A stretch of DNA of 61,346 nucleotides, taken from positions 1 to 61,346 of the IMG/VR virus record IMGVR_UViG_3300049629_000715; one strand, given 5' to 3'. A model generated the notes under the pieces. That model was not told where the DNA came from and ran no database searches. It saw only the letters and a list, made by a program, of their open reading frames with translations. Both the position numbers and the translations under genes were made by a program. Every line of letters starts with the position of its first letter. Position 1 is the stretch's first letter. Shown here one piece after another: positions 1 through 9,800 of this stretch. Origin of the DNA: a virus.

Positions 1-64
1 TCTGGTGGTAACGGAGCAAATGGTTCAGCATATGGTTCTGGTGGCGGCGGTGGCGGATCGACCA
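1..64. repeat. Terminal direct repeat, left copy
   Basis: These 64 bases are identical to 61283-61346. The reading frame of the fibre gene that runs off the right end is preserved across the junction, so the repeat marks where a circular or circularly permuted genome was cut. The length is more like an assembler overlap than a packaged terminal redundancy, but sequence alone cannot decide. Confidence 0.95.
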
Positions 65-135
65 TTGGTTCTGGAGACCGAAGCAATGGTGGTAATGGCG
101 CGCCGGGAGCAGTAATGATTACAACATATTTCTAA
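1..135 (+). CDS. Glycine-rich tail fibre/adhesin, C-terminal end (continues from the right end)
   Basis: The window opens inside this gene. The frame beginning at base 1 reads a glycine-rich stretch, ends in GAVMITTYF and stops at TAA 133-135. Joined to 59159-61282 it gives a protein of about 752 residues. The closing hydrophobic strand after a Gly/Asn/Ser-rich segment is typical of glycine-rich phage tail domains. The lysis genes begin 3 nt after its stop. Confidence 0.9.
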   Translation, partial: SGGNGANGSAYGSGGGGGGSTIGSGDRSNGGNGAPGAVMITTYF

Positions 136-138
136 ACC

Positions 139-303
139 ATGGAAATCGACGACTGGGCAATCATCAACACGGCAGGCAACTGGATCGAGATGGTCATCCG
201 TTGGGACGGGAATACGGAAACTTGGCCGCTCCCCGAAGGAACATACGCAGTTAAACGAAAAGATTTAGATTATTCAACTATTAACGAGAAACCAGAAGAA
301 TGA
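139..303 (+). CDS. Small hypothetical protein, 54 aa
   Basis: The ATG at 139 lies just after the fibre stop codon, and the TGA overlaps the next start as ATGA. The product begins MEIDDWAIINTAGNWIEMVI, is acidic and tryptophan-rich, and has no membrane segment. Small proteins with Trp/Gly-rich sheets often follow phage fibre genes, and this one could be a fibre accessory or chaperone. I do not recognise the family. Coding status rests on its neat packing between two genes. Confidence 0.6.
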   Translation: MEIDDWAIINTAGNWIEMVIRWDGNTETWPLPEGTYAVKRKDLDYSTINEKPEE

Positions 304-476
304 ACGACAATACTGCTATCAATGGAATTTTAGGAACATCAACTTCATTAGGTGGCGTTGCCATTTCTCTTTTCCCTCAAGTTGAGGCATGGGTTCGCTT
401 AAGCGGTGCTGTTGTCGGCTTGGTTGCTGGCATTCTTACTTGCATCTACATGATTCAAAAAATTTCAAAAAAATGA
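300..476 (+). CDS. Holin-like small membrane protein, 58 aa
   Basis: The start overlaps the preceding stop (ATGA), and the end overlaps the next start. Two hydrophobic stretches are visible, a weak one near residues 8-20 and a strong one near 27-49, followed by a short Lys-rich tail (QKISKK). Size, topology and position beside a lipoprotein, a second membrane mini-protein and a putative cell-wall enzyme fit a holin or antiholin that permeabilises the inner membrane. There is no family-specific motif, so the call depends on context. Confidence 0.6.
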   Translation: MNDNTAINGILGTSTSLGGVAISLFPQVEAWVRLSGAVVGLVAGILTCIYMIQKISKK

Positions 477-631
477 ACCCTAAAAAAATTGCAATGTTGC
501 TCATTCTGGTTTCTTTTACTTTTCTCGGAATGGCATTCTTAACGGGATGCGAAACCCTCGGAATATCCCTTGAAACTCAATACGGAAGATTCACCTACGA
601 ACTACCAGAACCGAAAGGAACAAAAAAATGA
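473..631 (+). CDS. Small lipoprotein, spanin-like, 52 aa
   Basis: The start at 473 is preferred over an in-frame upstream ATG at 389. It overlaps the holin-like stop and puts an ideal signal peptide at the N-terminus: KK, a hydrophobic core, then lipobox L-T-G-C with Cys26. The mature part is only about 27 residues and ends in Lys. A tiny lipoprotein inside a lysis cassette resembles the outer-membrane (Rz1-type) spanin. No inner-membrane spanin partner with a coiled coil is evident, so it may act alone or have another role. Confidence 0.6.
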   Translation: MNPKKIAMLLILVSFTFLGMAFLTGCETLGISLETQYGRFTYELPEPKGTKK

Positions 632-801
632 AAATCGTAAATATCCTACTTGAACGGCTGTCAGAAAACAGCACATGGCGCGGAATCATTCTTATTGCTA
701 CCGCTGTTGGTGTAAAACTTGAGCCGGAACTTCAAGAATCAATCATCGTTGCTGGCCTTGGATTGGTCGGCCTAATCAATATTATCCGTAAAGGAAAATG
801 A
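628..801 (+). CDS. Second holin-like membrane protein, 57 aa
   Basis: This gene starts with an ATGA overlap on the lipoprotein gene and ends with an ATGA overlap on the next gene. It has two hydrophobic segments, roughly residues 17-28 and 38-52, joined by an acidic turn (EPELQES), and a basic tail IIRKGK. This two-helix hairpin with a charged tail is common among short phage holins. Having two holin-like genes in one cassette could mean a holin/antiholin pair that times lysis. Confidence 0.6.
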   Translation: MKIVNILLERLSENSTWRGIILIATAVGVKLEPELQESIIVAGLGLVGLINIIRKGK

Positions 802-1334
802 TTCCCCAATCCAGACCTCAACAACGACGAGAAGTTTCTGAAAAACACCTGTTGAAAGCAGGCGTTTCAGATAAACTCGCGTTGTTGGGGATTCGCGGAT
901 ACTTTAAAGACACGATGGGCGTGAGGGGAAAGAACGATAGAGGTATTTACGATGATGCGATTTTCGTAATTTCTCCTTCTGCTTATGTTTCCTTCAACGC
1001 CAATACTGACCCGTCTTACCATAAAACGGGGGTTGCCGTTCTTCTTCCCGGACTTTATCGTTATCGCAAAGGAAAACATGGGATTTCTAAAGGTCCGGGA
1101 TATGATGCTCTCCGTCCCGCGACCGCGAATGAAGCATTACCAGTTATGCGAGACGGAAAAGGAATTTCTACTGGTTATCACATCAACATTCATAAAGGAT
1201 CGTTGAGTTCTACATCATCATTAGGATGTCAAACAATACCTCCATCACAATGGCTTGCTTTCCAGACTCTTGTATATGAGCAAATGAACAGGTATTGCCA
1301 AACGACAGTTCCATATTTGTTAATCGAAGCGTAA
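798..1334 (+). CDS. Putative murein-active enzyme (YkuD-like Cys/His motif), 178 aa
   Basis: This is the last gene of the lysis cassette. Near the C-terminus it carries H132 and C144 in INIHKG followed by STSSLGCQTI. That arrangement resembles the H...S-x-GC core of L,D-transpeptidase (YkuD) enzymes and of related phage proteins annotated as endolysins. There is no signal peptide, as expected if the holins release it. The N-terminal half is not recognised. Function as the phage endolysin is inferred from position and the Cys/His motif. No other lysozyme, amidase or CHAP domain is seen in the window. Confidence 0.55.
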   Translation: MIPQSRPQQRREVSEKHLLKAGVSDKLALLGIRGYFKDTMGVRGKNDRGIYDDAIFVISPSAYVSFNANTDPSYHKTGVAVLLPGLYRYRKGKHGISKGPGYDALRPATANEALPVMRDGKGISTGYHINIHKGSLSSTSSLGCQTIPPSQWLAFQTLVYEQMNRYCQTTVPYLLIEA

Positions 1335-1337
1335 TAT

Positions 1338-3221
1338 ATGCCTAAACAATTTAATTGGGTTCCAAGTTCGCAAGGCGGAAGTTGCCAATCAACAAATCTT
1401 GATTGCAATTGGCCTATTGTTGGCGCAACGGGCGGAGTCGGCGCAACAGGAGCGACTGGCGTTATCGGAATGACCGGATTGCAGGGAGCAACCGGAATTC
1501 AAGGGCTAAAAGGAGCAACTGGATTTGGCGCGCAAGGACCGCAGGGGGCTACTGGCGCGATTGGGCAACAAGGGGCAACCGGAAGTGGCGCAACAGGATT
1601 AACGGGAGCCAGCGGAGCGACTGGCCTTCGCGGAAGCACGGGTTTTATCGGAACAACCGGAGCAACTGGCCCGATTGGTATTTCTCCCGTCATTACTCGC
1701 AGGAGTTTTACTTTAGAAGGAATTTGGGTTGGTCAAAAAACATTTTTTTATGCTCCTGCTGATGTTGGATGGACTGTTGGTTCCCGTATTCGCGCAGTTG
1801 CAGATTCGGCTTATCCTTTTGATTGGGTTGAAGGCAATGTTCTTGGTGTTTCCAATAGTTATGTAATTGTTCAAGTAGATAAAACTCAAGGAGCAGGTCA
1901 ATACAATGTTTGGGATATTGCTCTTTCTGGTGATGGCGGGAAAGGATTTACTGGAAGCACAGGAACAATCGGATCGACTGGAGCGACTGGATTTCAAGGG
2001 GCAAGCGGAATAAATACAATTTACGCTGAAAATAATCCAATACCTCCTTTGTCTCCAGTCGAAGGGCAAAGATGGGTTGATACCGACACATTGCAAGAGT
2101 ATCAATGGTATAGCAATACTTGGGTTGAAGTAAATTCTCCAAATGTTGGCGCGACTGGGGCAAGTCCTGATGTGTCATCTTTCGTTCAGAAGTCAGGCGA
2201 CACGATGATTGGGAAACTTGTTGCTCCAGCAGATGCCAATGTATCAAGATTAAATATTGGAAATAACATTGGTTCAAATGTTCCAACAACTACAACAAAT
2301 GGAGATTTGTGGATAAATGATCTTAATAAATTATCATATAAATCTAATTCAACGAATTATTTTACAGCAGTAACAAATACTCCAAACACATTTAGTTTTA
2401 GCACAGGAATTGATGTAAGCAATACCACTCACGCATTGCGAGTTACTCAAAGAGGGACAGGGGAAGCGTTTCGCGTAGAAGATGAAACAACACCAGATGC
2501 AACTGCTTTTGTTATCTCTAATGCTGGACGAGTTGGTGTTGGCGTTACTCCAGACGCATCAGTTTCACTTTCTGTTGATACAACAGGAATTAAATTTGGT
2601 GATGGAACGATTCAAACAACCGCTTCTGTTGCTGGCGCAACAGGATTGAGAGGTGCAACTGGAGCGGGAGCCACAGGAGCCACAGGATTTATTGGCGCGA
2701 CCGGAGCCACAGGATTGCAGGGCATCTCTGGGAATATTGGGTCAACAGGAGCAACAGGAATTCAAGGAATTTCTGGAAATATTGGATCAACAGGAGCAAC
2801 CGGAATTCAGGGAATTCAGGGAATTCAGGGAGCAACCGGAGTTCAGGGGATTCAGGGGATTCAAGGCGCAACTGGAATAGGAACGCAAGGAATTCAGGGT
2901 GCAACTGGAGTGGGCGCAACAGGAGTTCAGGGAATTCAGGGGATTCAGGGATTTCAAGGCGCAACTGGCCCAGCAGGCGGGGGCGGGACATCAGTCGCGG
3001 GTAATGTCTGGACATTTACTGGAAATGGATCGACAGCAACTTGGACATTGACAGGAAACACTACTGGGCCTACAAATTCCGCATTGTATTTAGCGGCAGT
3101 TGATGGAATACTTCAAGCACCCGCGAACTACACGATCAATAATGTTTCGCCAAGAACAATTACAATTTCAACAGTTCCAAACGGCAGTTCACTCGTTGTA
3201 GTTTCACTATCAAACGCATAA
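1338..3221 (+). CDS. Collagen-like tail fibre protein, 627 aa
   Basis: Gly-x-y collagen-like blocks dominated by G-A-T and I-Q-G triplets occur near residues 28-112, 205-225 and 435-545. Between them lie globular segments, including a [11 protein letters not shown] motif near residue 280 that is common in phage fibre repeats. The C-terminus is a beta domain of about 75 residues (W-T-F-T-G-N-G through VVVSLSNA) that recurs four times in the next gene. The product probably forms a trimeric fibre or decoration. The DNA repeats make it a likely recombination site. Confidence 0.85.
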   Translation: MPKQFNWVPSSQGGSCQSTNLDCNWPIVGATGGVGATGATGVIGMTGLQGATGIQGLKGATGFGAQGPQGATGAIGQQGATGSGATGLTGASGATGLRGSTGFIGTTGATGPIGISPVITRRSFTLEGIWVGQKTFFYAPADVGWTVGSRIRAVADSAYPFDWVEGNVLGVSNSYVIVQVDKTQGAGQYNVWDIALSGDGGKGFTGSTGTIGSTGATGFQGASGINTIYAENNPIPPLSPVEGQRWVDTDTLQEYQWYSNTWVEVNSPNVGATGASPDVSSFVQKSGDTMIGKLVAPADANVSRLNIGNNIGSNVPTTTTNGDLWINDLNKLSYKSNSTNYFTAVTNTPNTFSFSTGIDVSNTTHALRVTQRGTGEAFRVEDETTPDATAFVISNAGRVGVGVTPDASVSLSVDTTGIKFGDGTIQTTASVAGATGLRGATGAGATGATGFIGATGATGLQGISGNIGSTGATGIQGISGNIGSTGATGIQGIQGIQGATGVQGIQGIQGATGIGTQGIQGATGVGATGVQGIQGIQGFQGATGPAGGGGTSVAGNVWTFTGNGSTATWTLTGNTTGPTNSALYLAAVDGILQAPANYTINNVSPRTITISTVPNGSSLVVVSLSNA

Positions 3222-3234
3222 CAAAATCAAAACA

Positions 3235-4965
3235 ATGTCTTGCAATAACAATAATCAAAATTCGCCTTGTTGCCCTGAAATTCCTTACCCTCAAATTTCA
3301 GCAGAATCGGTTCCTTCATTGATTGGAAATCTTGTTTATGCGCTTTACGGAGTTATCAACAAAAGCGTGGTCAATGGCCGTGTTGTTTGGGATATTCCGT
3401 GTGATCCGAATAATACTACCGAGGTTGAACAGATTCCGCGAGAAGAAGGGGAAGGATTGCTGTGTTACCTTCTTCGTTTGTTTGCAAATTCGCTTGATAG
3501 CTATGGTCAGTTTTTGCGGTGGGGGTTTTCTACTGTTGGGCAAACCCAATTTACTTTGACAGGAGCATGGCAACCTGACCGAAACGCCTATATCGTTTAT
3601 GTAAACGGAGTCGTTCAAGACCCAATTTCCTACACCATTTCGACAACTCTTCCGAGAGTTTTGACAAGATCAGTTGCTCTTACAAGCGGACAAACATTGA
3701 CTGTTGTTGAGCTTTCCAGCAAAAAAGGAGAAACCGGAGCTACTGGATTTCAAGGAAGCACGGGATTCACGGGATTCACGGGAAGCACGGGGTCGGGCGC
3801 AACAGGATTTCAAGGAGCAACTGGAACTGCTGGCAGTGCTGGCCCATTTGGAGGGATAAGATGGGCTTATTTCGGAAACGGAACGCAGACTCAATTTGTA
3901 ATAAATGGAGCAACGACAGATAATGCTATTGGTTATCAAGTCACAATTGATGGAATTGTTCAAGACCCGAATAATTATTCTGTGTCAGGAACAACGCTTA
4001 CCATGTCTTCTCCTGTTCCTGATGGTTCTGGAATTGTAATAATAAGCCTAAATGGAATTGCAGGTTTTCAAGGCGCAACAGGGCCAAGCGGAGGGCCAAT
4101 CGGAGCAACTGGCGCGACAGGGGTTGGCGCAACTGGATTGCGCGGAAGCACAGGATTTCAAGGCGCAACAGGATTTGGAGAAACTGGCGCGACTGGATTT
4201 CAAGGTTCTACTGGGCCGTCAGGAGGCCCGACTGGCGCAACAGGATTTACGGGGGCAACAGGAGCCGCCACACCAGCAGGCGGAACAAGATGGGCATTCA
4301 CAGGGGACGGAACTCAAACGGCATTCACGATTACGGGAGCGGCAACAAATCTCGCAACGGCATATCTTGTTGCTATTGATGGAGTGGTTCAAGACCCAAA
4401 CAATTATACTGTTAGCGGAACCACACTCACGATGTCAACAGAAGTTCCAAATGGTTCTGGACTGGTGATTGTGTCAATCACAGGACAAATAGGCGCAACA
4501 GGACTTGCTGGATTTGGTGCAACTGGAGCAACAGGAATGCAGGGAATTCAGGGAATTCAAGGCGCAACTGGAAATTCTGGAGCGACAGGAAATTCCGGAG
4601 CGACAGGAGCAACGGGAATTGGAAACCCCGGAGCTACTGGCGCGACTGGTTTTACAGGAGCAACTGGGCCAAGTGGAGGACCAATTGGCGCAACAGGCGC
4701 AACTGGTTTTCAAGGTGCAACAGGAATTCTTCCTGCGTCTAATTTTGGGAATGTGTGGTCATATACAGGTGATGGAACGCAAACAGTATTTGCAATCACT
4801 GGAGGACTCTCTATAATTTCTGCCGCTTACCTCGTTACAATTGATGGCATCGTTCAGAAAACAACAAACTACACAATCAACAATGTCATCCCAAGAACAT
4901 TAACATTTAGTCAAGCGGTTCCAAACGGATCAGAAATCAACATCGTATCACTTTCAGTAGCTTAA
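3235..4965 (+). CDS. Collagen-like tail fibre protein with four beta repeats, 576 aa
   Basis: After a Cys/Asn-rich head ([20 protein letters not shown]), the protein alternates G-A-T collagen-like stretches with four copies of a domain of about 70 residues. The copies lie near residues 92-165, 205-275, 345-415 and 500-575. Each runs W-x-[FY]-x-G-x-G-T-Q-T through [10 protein letters not shown] to PNGS-x-[LI]-x-[IV]-VS. A fifth copy ends the preceding gene. It is probably a trimeric receptor-binding or decorating fibre. The N-terminal about 90 residues are presumably the virion-anchoring part. Confidence 0.85.
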   Translation: MSCNNNNQNSPCCPEIPYPQISAESVPSLIGNLVYALYGVINKSVVNGRVVWDIPCDPNNTTEVEQIPREEGEGLLCYLLRLFANSLDSYGQFLRWGFSTVGQTQFTLTGAWQPDRNAYIVYVNGVVQDPISYTISTTLPRVLTRSVALTSGQTLTVVELSSKKGETGATGFQGSTGFTGFTGSTGSGATGFQGATGTAGSAGPFGGIRWAYFGNGTQTQFVINGATTDNAIGYQVTIDGIVQDPNNYSVSGTTLTMSSPVPDGSGIVIISLNGIAGFQGATGPSGGPIGATGATGVGATGLRGSTGFQGATGFGETGATGFQGSTGPSGGPTGATGFTGATGAATPAGGTRWAFTGDGTQTAFTITGAATNLATAYLVAIDGVVQDPNNYTVSGTTLTMSTEVPNGSGLVIVSITGQIGATGLAGFGATGATGMQGIQGIQGATGNSGATGNSGATGATGIGNPGATGATGFTGATGPSGGPIGATGATGFQGATGILPASNFGNVWSYTGDGTQTVFAITGGLSIISAAYLVTIDGIVQKTTNYTINNVIPRTLTFSQAVPNGSEINIVSLSVA

Positions 4966-5001
4966 CAATCAAACAACAATTAAAATAGAAAAACTAAAAT
5001 T

Positions 5002-6138
5002 ATGCCAATCACTCAATCGACACCAAATGTCATTAAATCAAATGTTTTGCAAGGTTCACCTTTGCTTGTAACCGCTGGAAGTCCAGTAAATTTTTCAAAT
5101 TTACAATTTGTAAAAAACGGGACAATAAATGGAAGAAATACTTATTTTAATGATGATTTAAATGATAGGGTTACAATTTCTTATACTGGAACAAATTGGA
5201 AAATAGAAGAAGTGGACGATGATACTGGCGCAATTCGAATAGTAAATGCAAGTGCTGGCTCTCAAACTTATCCTTGGCAAGCCACATGGCCCGCTGGAAC
5301 ATCTTTTGTTTTTGGAACTCCAGTTGCTAATACAAATTCATTTTTCGGAACAGCAGAAAGTGACCCGCAAACGGGTGGAATTTCTTGGATAGGTGAAAAT
5401 ACAGCAATAGGATATAACACATTAGTTAATCTTGTTTCAGACCCAAGCCAACGAGCAGGCGTAGCTGATAGATGGCAAGCGAGAAGCAATACAGCACTTG
5501 GGTCTAAAGCTTTGTCTGAATCTACTGAAGGAAGTTTTAATACAGCACTTGGAGCAGACGCATTGATATTAAATTCTCAATTTGTTCAAAATTCAACTGC
5601 TCTTGGATATAACGCTCAAATAACAGCAAGTAATCAAGTTCGTCTTGGCAATACTTTCGTAACAGCAGTCACTTCCCAAGTAGGGAATCTTTCTGACGAG
5701 AGAGACAAAGCAGAAATCCGAAACACGATTCTTGGGTTGGATTTCATCAAACAACTACGACCCGTTGACTGGAAGTGGGACTTTCGCGAAGATTATCGTG
5801 AAAAAGCACCTGTTCGACCATCAAGTGATGCTACTGAAGAAGAAAAAGAGGCATATAAATTGGCCCATGCAAAATGGCTTGAAGATTCCAAACTTGCAAA
5901 TATTACGAACGACGGAACACACAAACGCACTCGTTTCCATCATGGCTTGATCGCGCAAGAAATTAAATCATTGATTGAAACGACTGGAGTAGATTTTGGT
6001 GGATTCCAAGATCACACAATCAAAGGAGGTGATGAGTGCATGACTATTGGTTATACTGAATTGATTGGCCCAATGATCAAGGCAATCCAAGAACTTTCTG
6101 CTGAAGTTGCTTCTTTGAAAGCTCAACTGAACCCCTGA
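5002..6138 (+). CDS. Tail fibre/spike with S74 intramolecular chaperone domain, 378 aa
   Basis: The C-terminal part from about residue 228 shows peptidase_S74 (intramolecular chaperone autoprocessing) hallmarks: SDERDKAEI, LGLDFIKQLRPVDWKW, HHGLIAQEI and a terminal helix (MIKAIQELSAEVASLKAQL). Such domains trimerise fibres and then cleave themselves off. The middle part (about 120-225) contains repeats of the type NTALG and STALGYNA, like beta-helical spike segments. An A-rich leader precedes the ATG. It follows two collagen-like fibres and is probably another host-recognition protein. Confidence 0.9.
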   Translation: MPITQSTPNVIKSNVLQGSPLLVTAGSPVNFSNLQFVKNGTINGRNTYFNDDLNDRVTISYTGTNWKIEEVDDDTGAIRIVNASAGSQTYPWQATWPAGTSFVFGTPVANTNSFFGTAESDPQTGGISWIGENTAIGYNTLVNLVSDPSQRAGVADRWQARSNTALGSKALSESTEGSFNTALGADALILNSQFVQNSTALGYNAQITASNQVRLGNTFVTAVTSQVGNLSDERDKAEIRNTILGLDFIKQLRPVDWKWDFREDYREKAPVRPSSDATEEEKEAYKLAHAKWLEDSKLANITNDGTHKRTRFHHGLIAQEIKSLIETTGVDFGGFQDHTIKGGDECMTIGYTELIGPMIKAIQELSAEVASLKAQLNP

Positions 6139-6139
6139 T

Positions 6140-6511
6140 ATGCCATACGAAAAAACAAAAAAGGAATTGCCTGGCGGGTTCATAGACCTCGGCGAGAAAA
6201 TGAAAAGCATGGAAATCATGCCGATTATTGAAACCGCCGAGGACGCTCCTGAAGTTCATTACCCTTCTCTGTATTTTTCGGATGCTAAAGGATTAGATGG
6301 CTTGCCAAAAGAAGGCAAGGCAACTATCTATTTCAAAAAAGTAATGGAGCGTAAAGAGACCATTACGCAAAACGGAAAAACCGAAAAAAGAAACTCCGTA
6401 GAACTTTGTATTTACGGAATCAAATCCGAGGATGATGAATCCGAAGAATCCGAAAAAATGGACGATGAAGACGCCATTGAGAACGGACTTGAAGAAGCTG
6501 AAAACGATTAA
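6140..6511 (+). CDS. Hypothetical acidic protein, 123 aa
   Basis: The ATG lies 1 nt after the S74 fibre stop. The central region (about residues 40-95) looks folded, with a likely beta pattern (KATIYFKKVMERKETI, SVELCIYGIKS), and the last about 28 residues are very acidic. It lies between fibre and connector-type genes, so a minor virion or assembly role is plausible. No family is recognised. Confidence 0.65.
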   Translation: MPYEKTKKELPGGFIDLGEKMKSMEIMPIIETAEDAPEVHYPSLYFSDAKGLDGLPKEGKATIYFKKVMERKETITQNGKTEKRNSVELCIYGIKSEDDESEESEKMDDEDAIENGLEEAEND

Positions 6512-6515
6512 AAAT

Positions 6516-6800
6516 ATGACAAACCCAATGCCGCCAGAAATGGCTATGCCAGCCGAACAGGCTCCTGAACCAACTTCGCAAGGTGGCGAGGTTTCAATGT
6601 CGATCCCAAAAGCAGATTTTGACAATCTGTATGATTTAATCATGCAGTTGGCTTCTGTTCTGGAAAACATGAAATCTACTGTGGACACTCAAGAAATGGC
6701 CGCTCAAGAAGGAATGCCTATGGAGCCAGAAGGCGTGACTCCAAACGATGCCGCCGATCTTGAAATGTTCGCAAAAGAACTTAATTCTCGAAGCGTATAA
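6516..6800 (+). CDS. Hypothetical protein, 94 aa
   Basis: The ATG at 6516 is chosen over an in-frame ATG at 6432 because the longer form would overlap the upstream gene by about 80 nt and adds a Lys-rich out-of-frame-looking tail. The protein has a Met/Pro-rich start, one predicted amphipathic helix (FDNLYDLIMQLASVLENM, about residues 34-51) and an acidic end. It may be a small structural or assembly protein next to the connector gene. Function unknown. Confidence 0.6.
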   Translation: MTNPMPPEMAMPAEQAPEPTSQGGEVSMSIPKADFDNLYDLIMQLASVLENMKSTVDTQEMAAQEGMPMEPEGVTPNDAADLEMFAKELNSRSV

Positions 6801-6803
6801 AAG

Positions 6804-9800
6804 ATGTTCGTATCCCAAATCTATGAGGAATGCGCAGAGATTTTAGGAACGACGAATTCGGAAAAGGTTTTCCGAAAAATCTCACAGGCGGTTCAAACTT
6901 TGATGGAGAGCGGCCACTGGTCGCATTCCACGGCTGAAATTGACATTTGCACAGGCTGGGACGGTCAAAGCGTAACCTTGCCTCGCGGTGTTGATACCCC
7001 ATTGGCAATCAATGTTGATGGTTCGCCTGTTTATTTCAGGAACCGCTTGTTCCAATATCATGTGAACAAAGGCGGAAAATTTAATCCTGTCTCTTGGGCT
7101 TGGGATGATCGTGGATATACGCCAACAATGATGGAAATCCGCGAACCTTCACAACTGATCGCTATTGCGGAAACAGAAAATGATGTTGGCAAGCAAATTC
7201 GCGTCATTGGAATCAATGGGAATAATGTTCCTTTGAGATGCCAGCTTGAAAATGGAACCGCTTTGGATGGATTGCTTGTTTCGATTCATTCAATGAAAGA
7301 TTTCCCATACGGAACGATTCTTCCGGATGATCAAACAGTCGAAACAAGGCTTGTTTCAATTGACCCAATTACAAAATTCGTCAACGACAATGGGCAACCG
7401 CATCAACTTGATTCTGGCGAAGGAATGAATATCCAGAATGAATCTGGCGTTATTCCAATTCCGCTGTATAACGGCCAAGTCGCATATGTTGGCATTCTTG
7501 ACGCAATTACGATTCAACTTTTCAATGATCAAATAAATGCGGTCAATGGGAATTTCCCGATTGAAATGGAAAGCATTGTTTCTGCTGGAACAATCAAGAT
7601 CAAGGACAGTAAGCCAAGTCAGGTCGTGACGGCAATTAACATGTATTCCCCCGTTCCCGTTCCCGTTACAACAGGGAATCCTGTTGCGTTTCCTGATACG
7701 ATAGCACTTTTGCCTTCACCTTTAGAAAAAAAGGTTACCTATTTTGCGAATTTAATTAGCAACACAGAACTTGACATATTTGAATCTTACGAAGACGCGC
7801 AAAACAACATTAATCCAATTTATGTTCAAGGTCCGAGCGGAATTCCTTTCCCGATTGACATCAGAAAAGAACTTCTTCCTGAAACAAAACTGACCTTTGC
7901 AATTCCGCATTATTTTTTACAGGGCGATCAAATTCAATGTTACACGGCTGGCGGAACACTCCCAAATCCTTTGATTCCGAATCAGAATTATTTCGTTAAT
8001 GTTGTTGATCCTCTCACAATCACGATTCACGAGACGCAAGCGGACGCGATAGCTTCTAGTACAACGAATTTTATCAATCCGATTAAAATTATTGATGCTG
8101 GTAGCGGCACAAATTACATCGTCAAACTCCTTTCAAGCACATTCCGAAGCGGCGAAACATCGCAAATTACAGCGTCCGGCCTGAATATTGCCCCGCCGAC
8201 TGGTTCTGGAGCTAGTTTCCAAGCTGTTGTTACGGGTTCAGTCAGGGCTGTTCAAGTGACAGCGCAAGGCAACGGCTACGCGACTGTTCCCGGAGTTACT
8301 TTTTCAGAACCTCCTGATCCTCCGATTGGTTCTGGACAACAGGCAGAAATTGCAACCGGATACGCAATCATCAATACATTTAACACAAAACTTGAGCAGA
8401 TCATCATCACAAATCCCGGATTCGGATATACTTCTCCGCCTGCAATAACGATTGATCCTCCAACTGGCGCGAGTCCGCAACAAGCAACCGCGTCAGCAAC
8501 AATTCAAACATCTTTTGTTTCCTATTTCCGAAAAGTTTCTGGCGGAAACAACTATACGCAGGCACCGCAGGTTCAAATCACTGGAGGCGGAGGGTCGGGG
8601 GCAACCGCGCAGGCCGTTGTAAATAATACTGTGTTCAATATCAGTTCAATTTCTGTTGTTGGAACAACAGCAACTGCCACAACATCAGTTGCGCACGGAT
8701 TTAATAGAGGTTCAATAGTAACAATCAAAAATGCAAGTCCTTCCGTTTTTCTTGGAGATAAAACTGTTTTAAGTGTTCCTCAACAAAACACTAACATAAC
8801 GAGCATTACGAGAGCCGGAACAACGGCGACTGTTACGACAGCCGTTAATCATAACTACTCAACAGGTCAAATAGTCACAATTTCAGGCGTGACTGAAGTT
8901 CAATACAACGGAGATTATTCAATCACGGTCTTAAATTCCACGCAGTTCACATATGTTGTAACCGGAAATCCAACAACGCCAGCCGGAGGAGCATCAAAAA
9001 TAGCAAGCATACCGCTACCTTCAGGTAATACATTTACTTTTACAGTCCCAAGCGGAACAACAGACGCAACTATTGGTGGAACTGTTGTTTCAGGAGAGGT
9101 TATCGCATTAAACATTATCACAAGCGGAACGGGATACACTTCGGCTCCCAGCGTTATTTTGACGCCATCAACTGGTGTGTTTATTGAATTCACCAGCACG
9201 GGAACATTGCCGTCTCCTCTTGTTGCTGGAACAGCATATCGGGCGGAAGCTCCTCTTGATACGAATGCTGGCGTTTTCACAGTCAGAAATGCCGACTTCT
9301 CGAAGGTCAATATTACCGGAGGCGGAAGCGGAACTTTTTACACAGTTCTTTCAAGGTCTTTTGGCGTTGATTTTACTGATCGTTGGCTTGGTGATTTCAA
9401 AAATTTGACAACTGGACAAGAAATTTACTTCGGAACAGACTTTATTCTTCCTTCAACAAGTCCTGCTATTGACGGGTCGAATCCTTTCACTTTGGAAGTC
9501 ATTTCGCCAACAGTTGCAAAAATTAAAAATACGGCATTGCCACCTGTATATATTCAGGTAATTGCTTTTGGCGTTGGGCAATCATATTACGGAATTCGCC
9601 GTCAATGCACTATTTCTATTCCGGAAAACACGATCAAACCAGATTCTGTTAGATATTTACAAGAAGATGAAATAGTAAGATTCAATACTTCCGGCTCGTT
9701 ACCAGCCCCGCTTATTGCTGGCGTTGATTACAAAGTTAAAATAGTTGGCGATGCAGTCCGAGTTTACACAACTGCAGGCGGATTGATTACTTTGAATTCT

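Noticed and set aside
389-631. Longer 80-residue form of the small lipoprotein
   Set aside because: It would place 28 residues before the signal peptide and overlap the holin-like gene. The start at 473 gives a standard lipobox.
1499-3015. Repetitive Pro- or Leu-rich frames in other phases and on the minus strand
   Set aside because: They are shadows of the G-A-T collagen-like repeats in the real frame.
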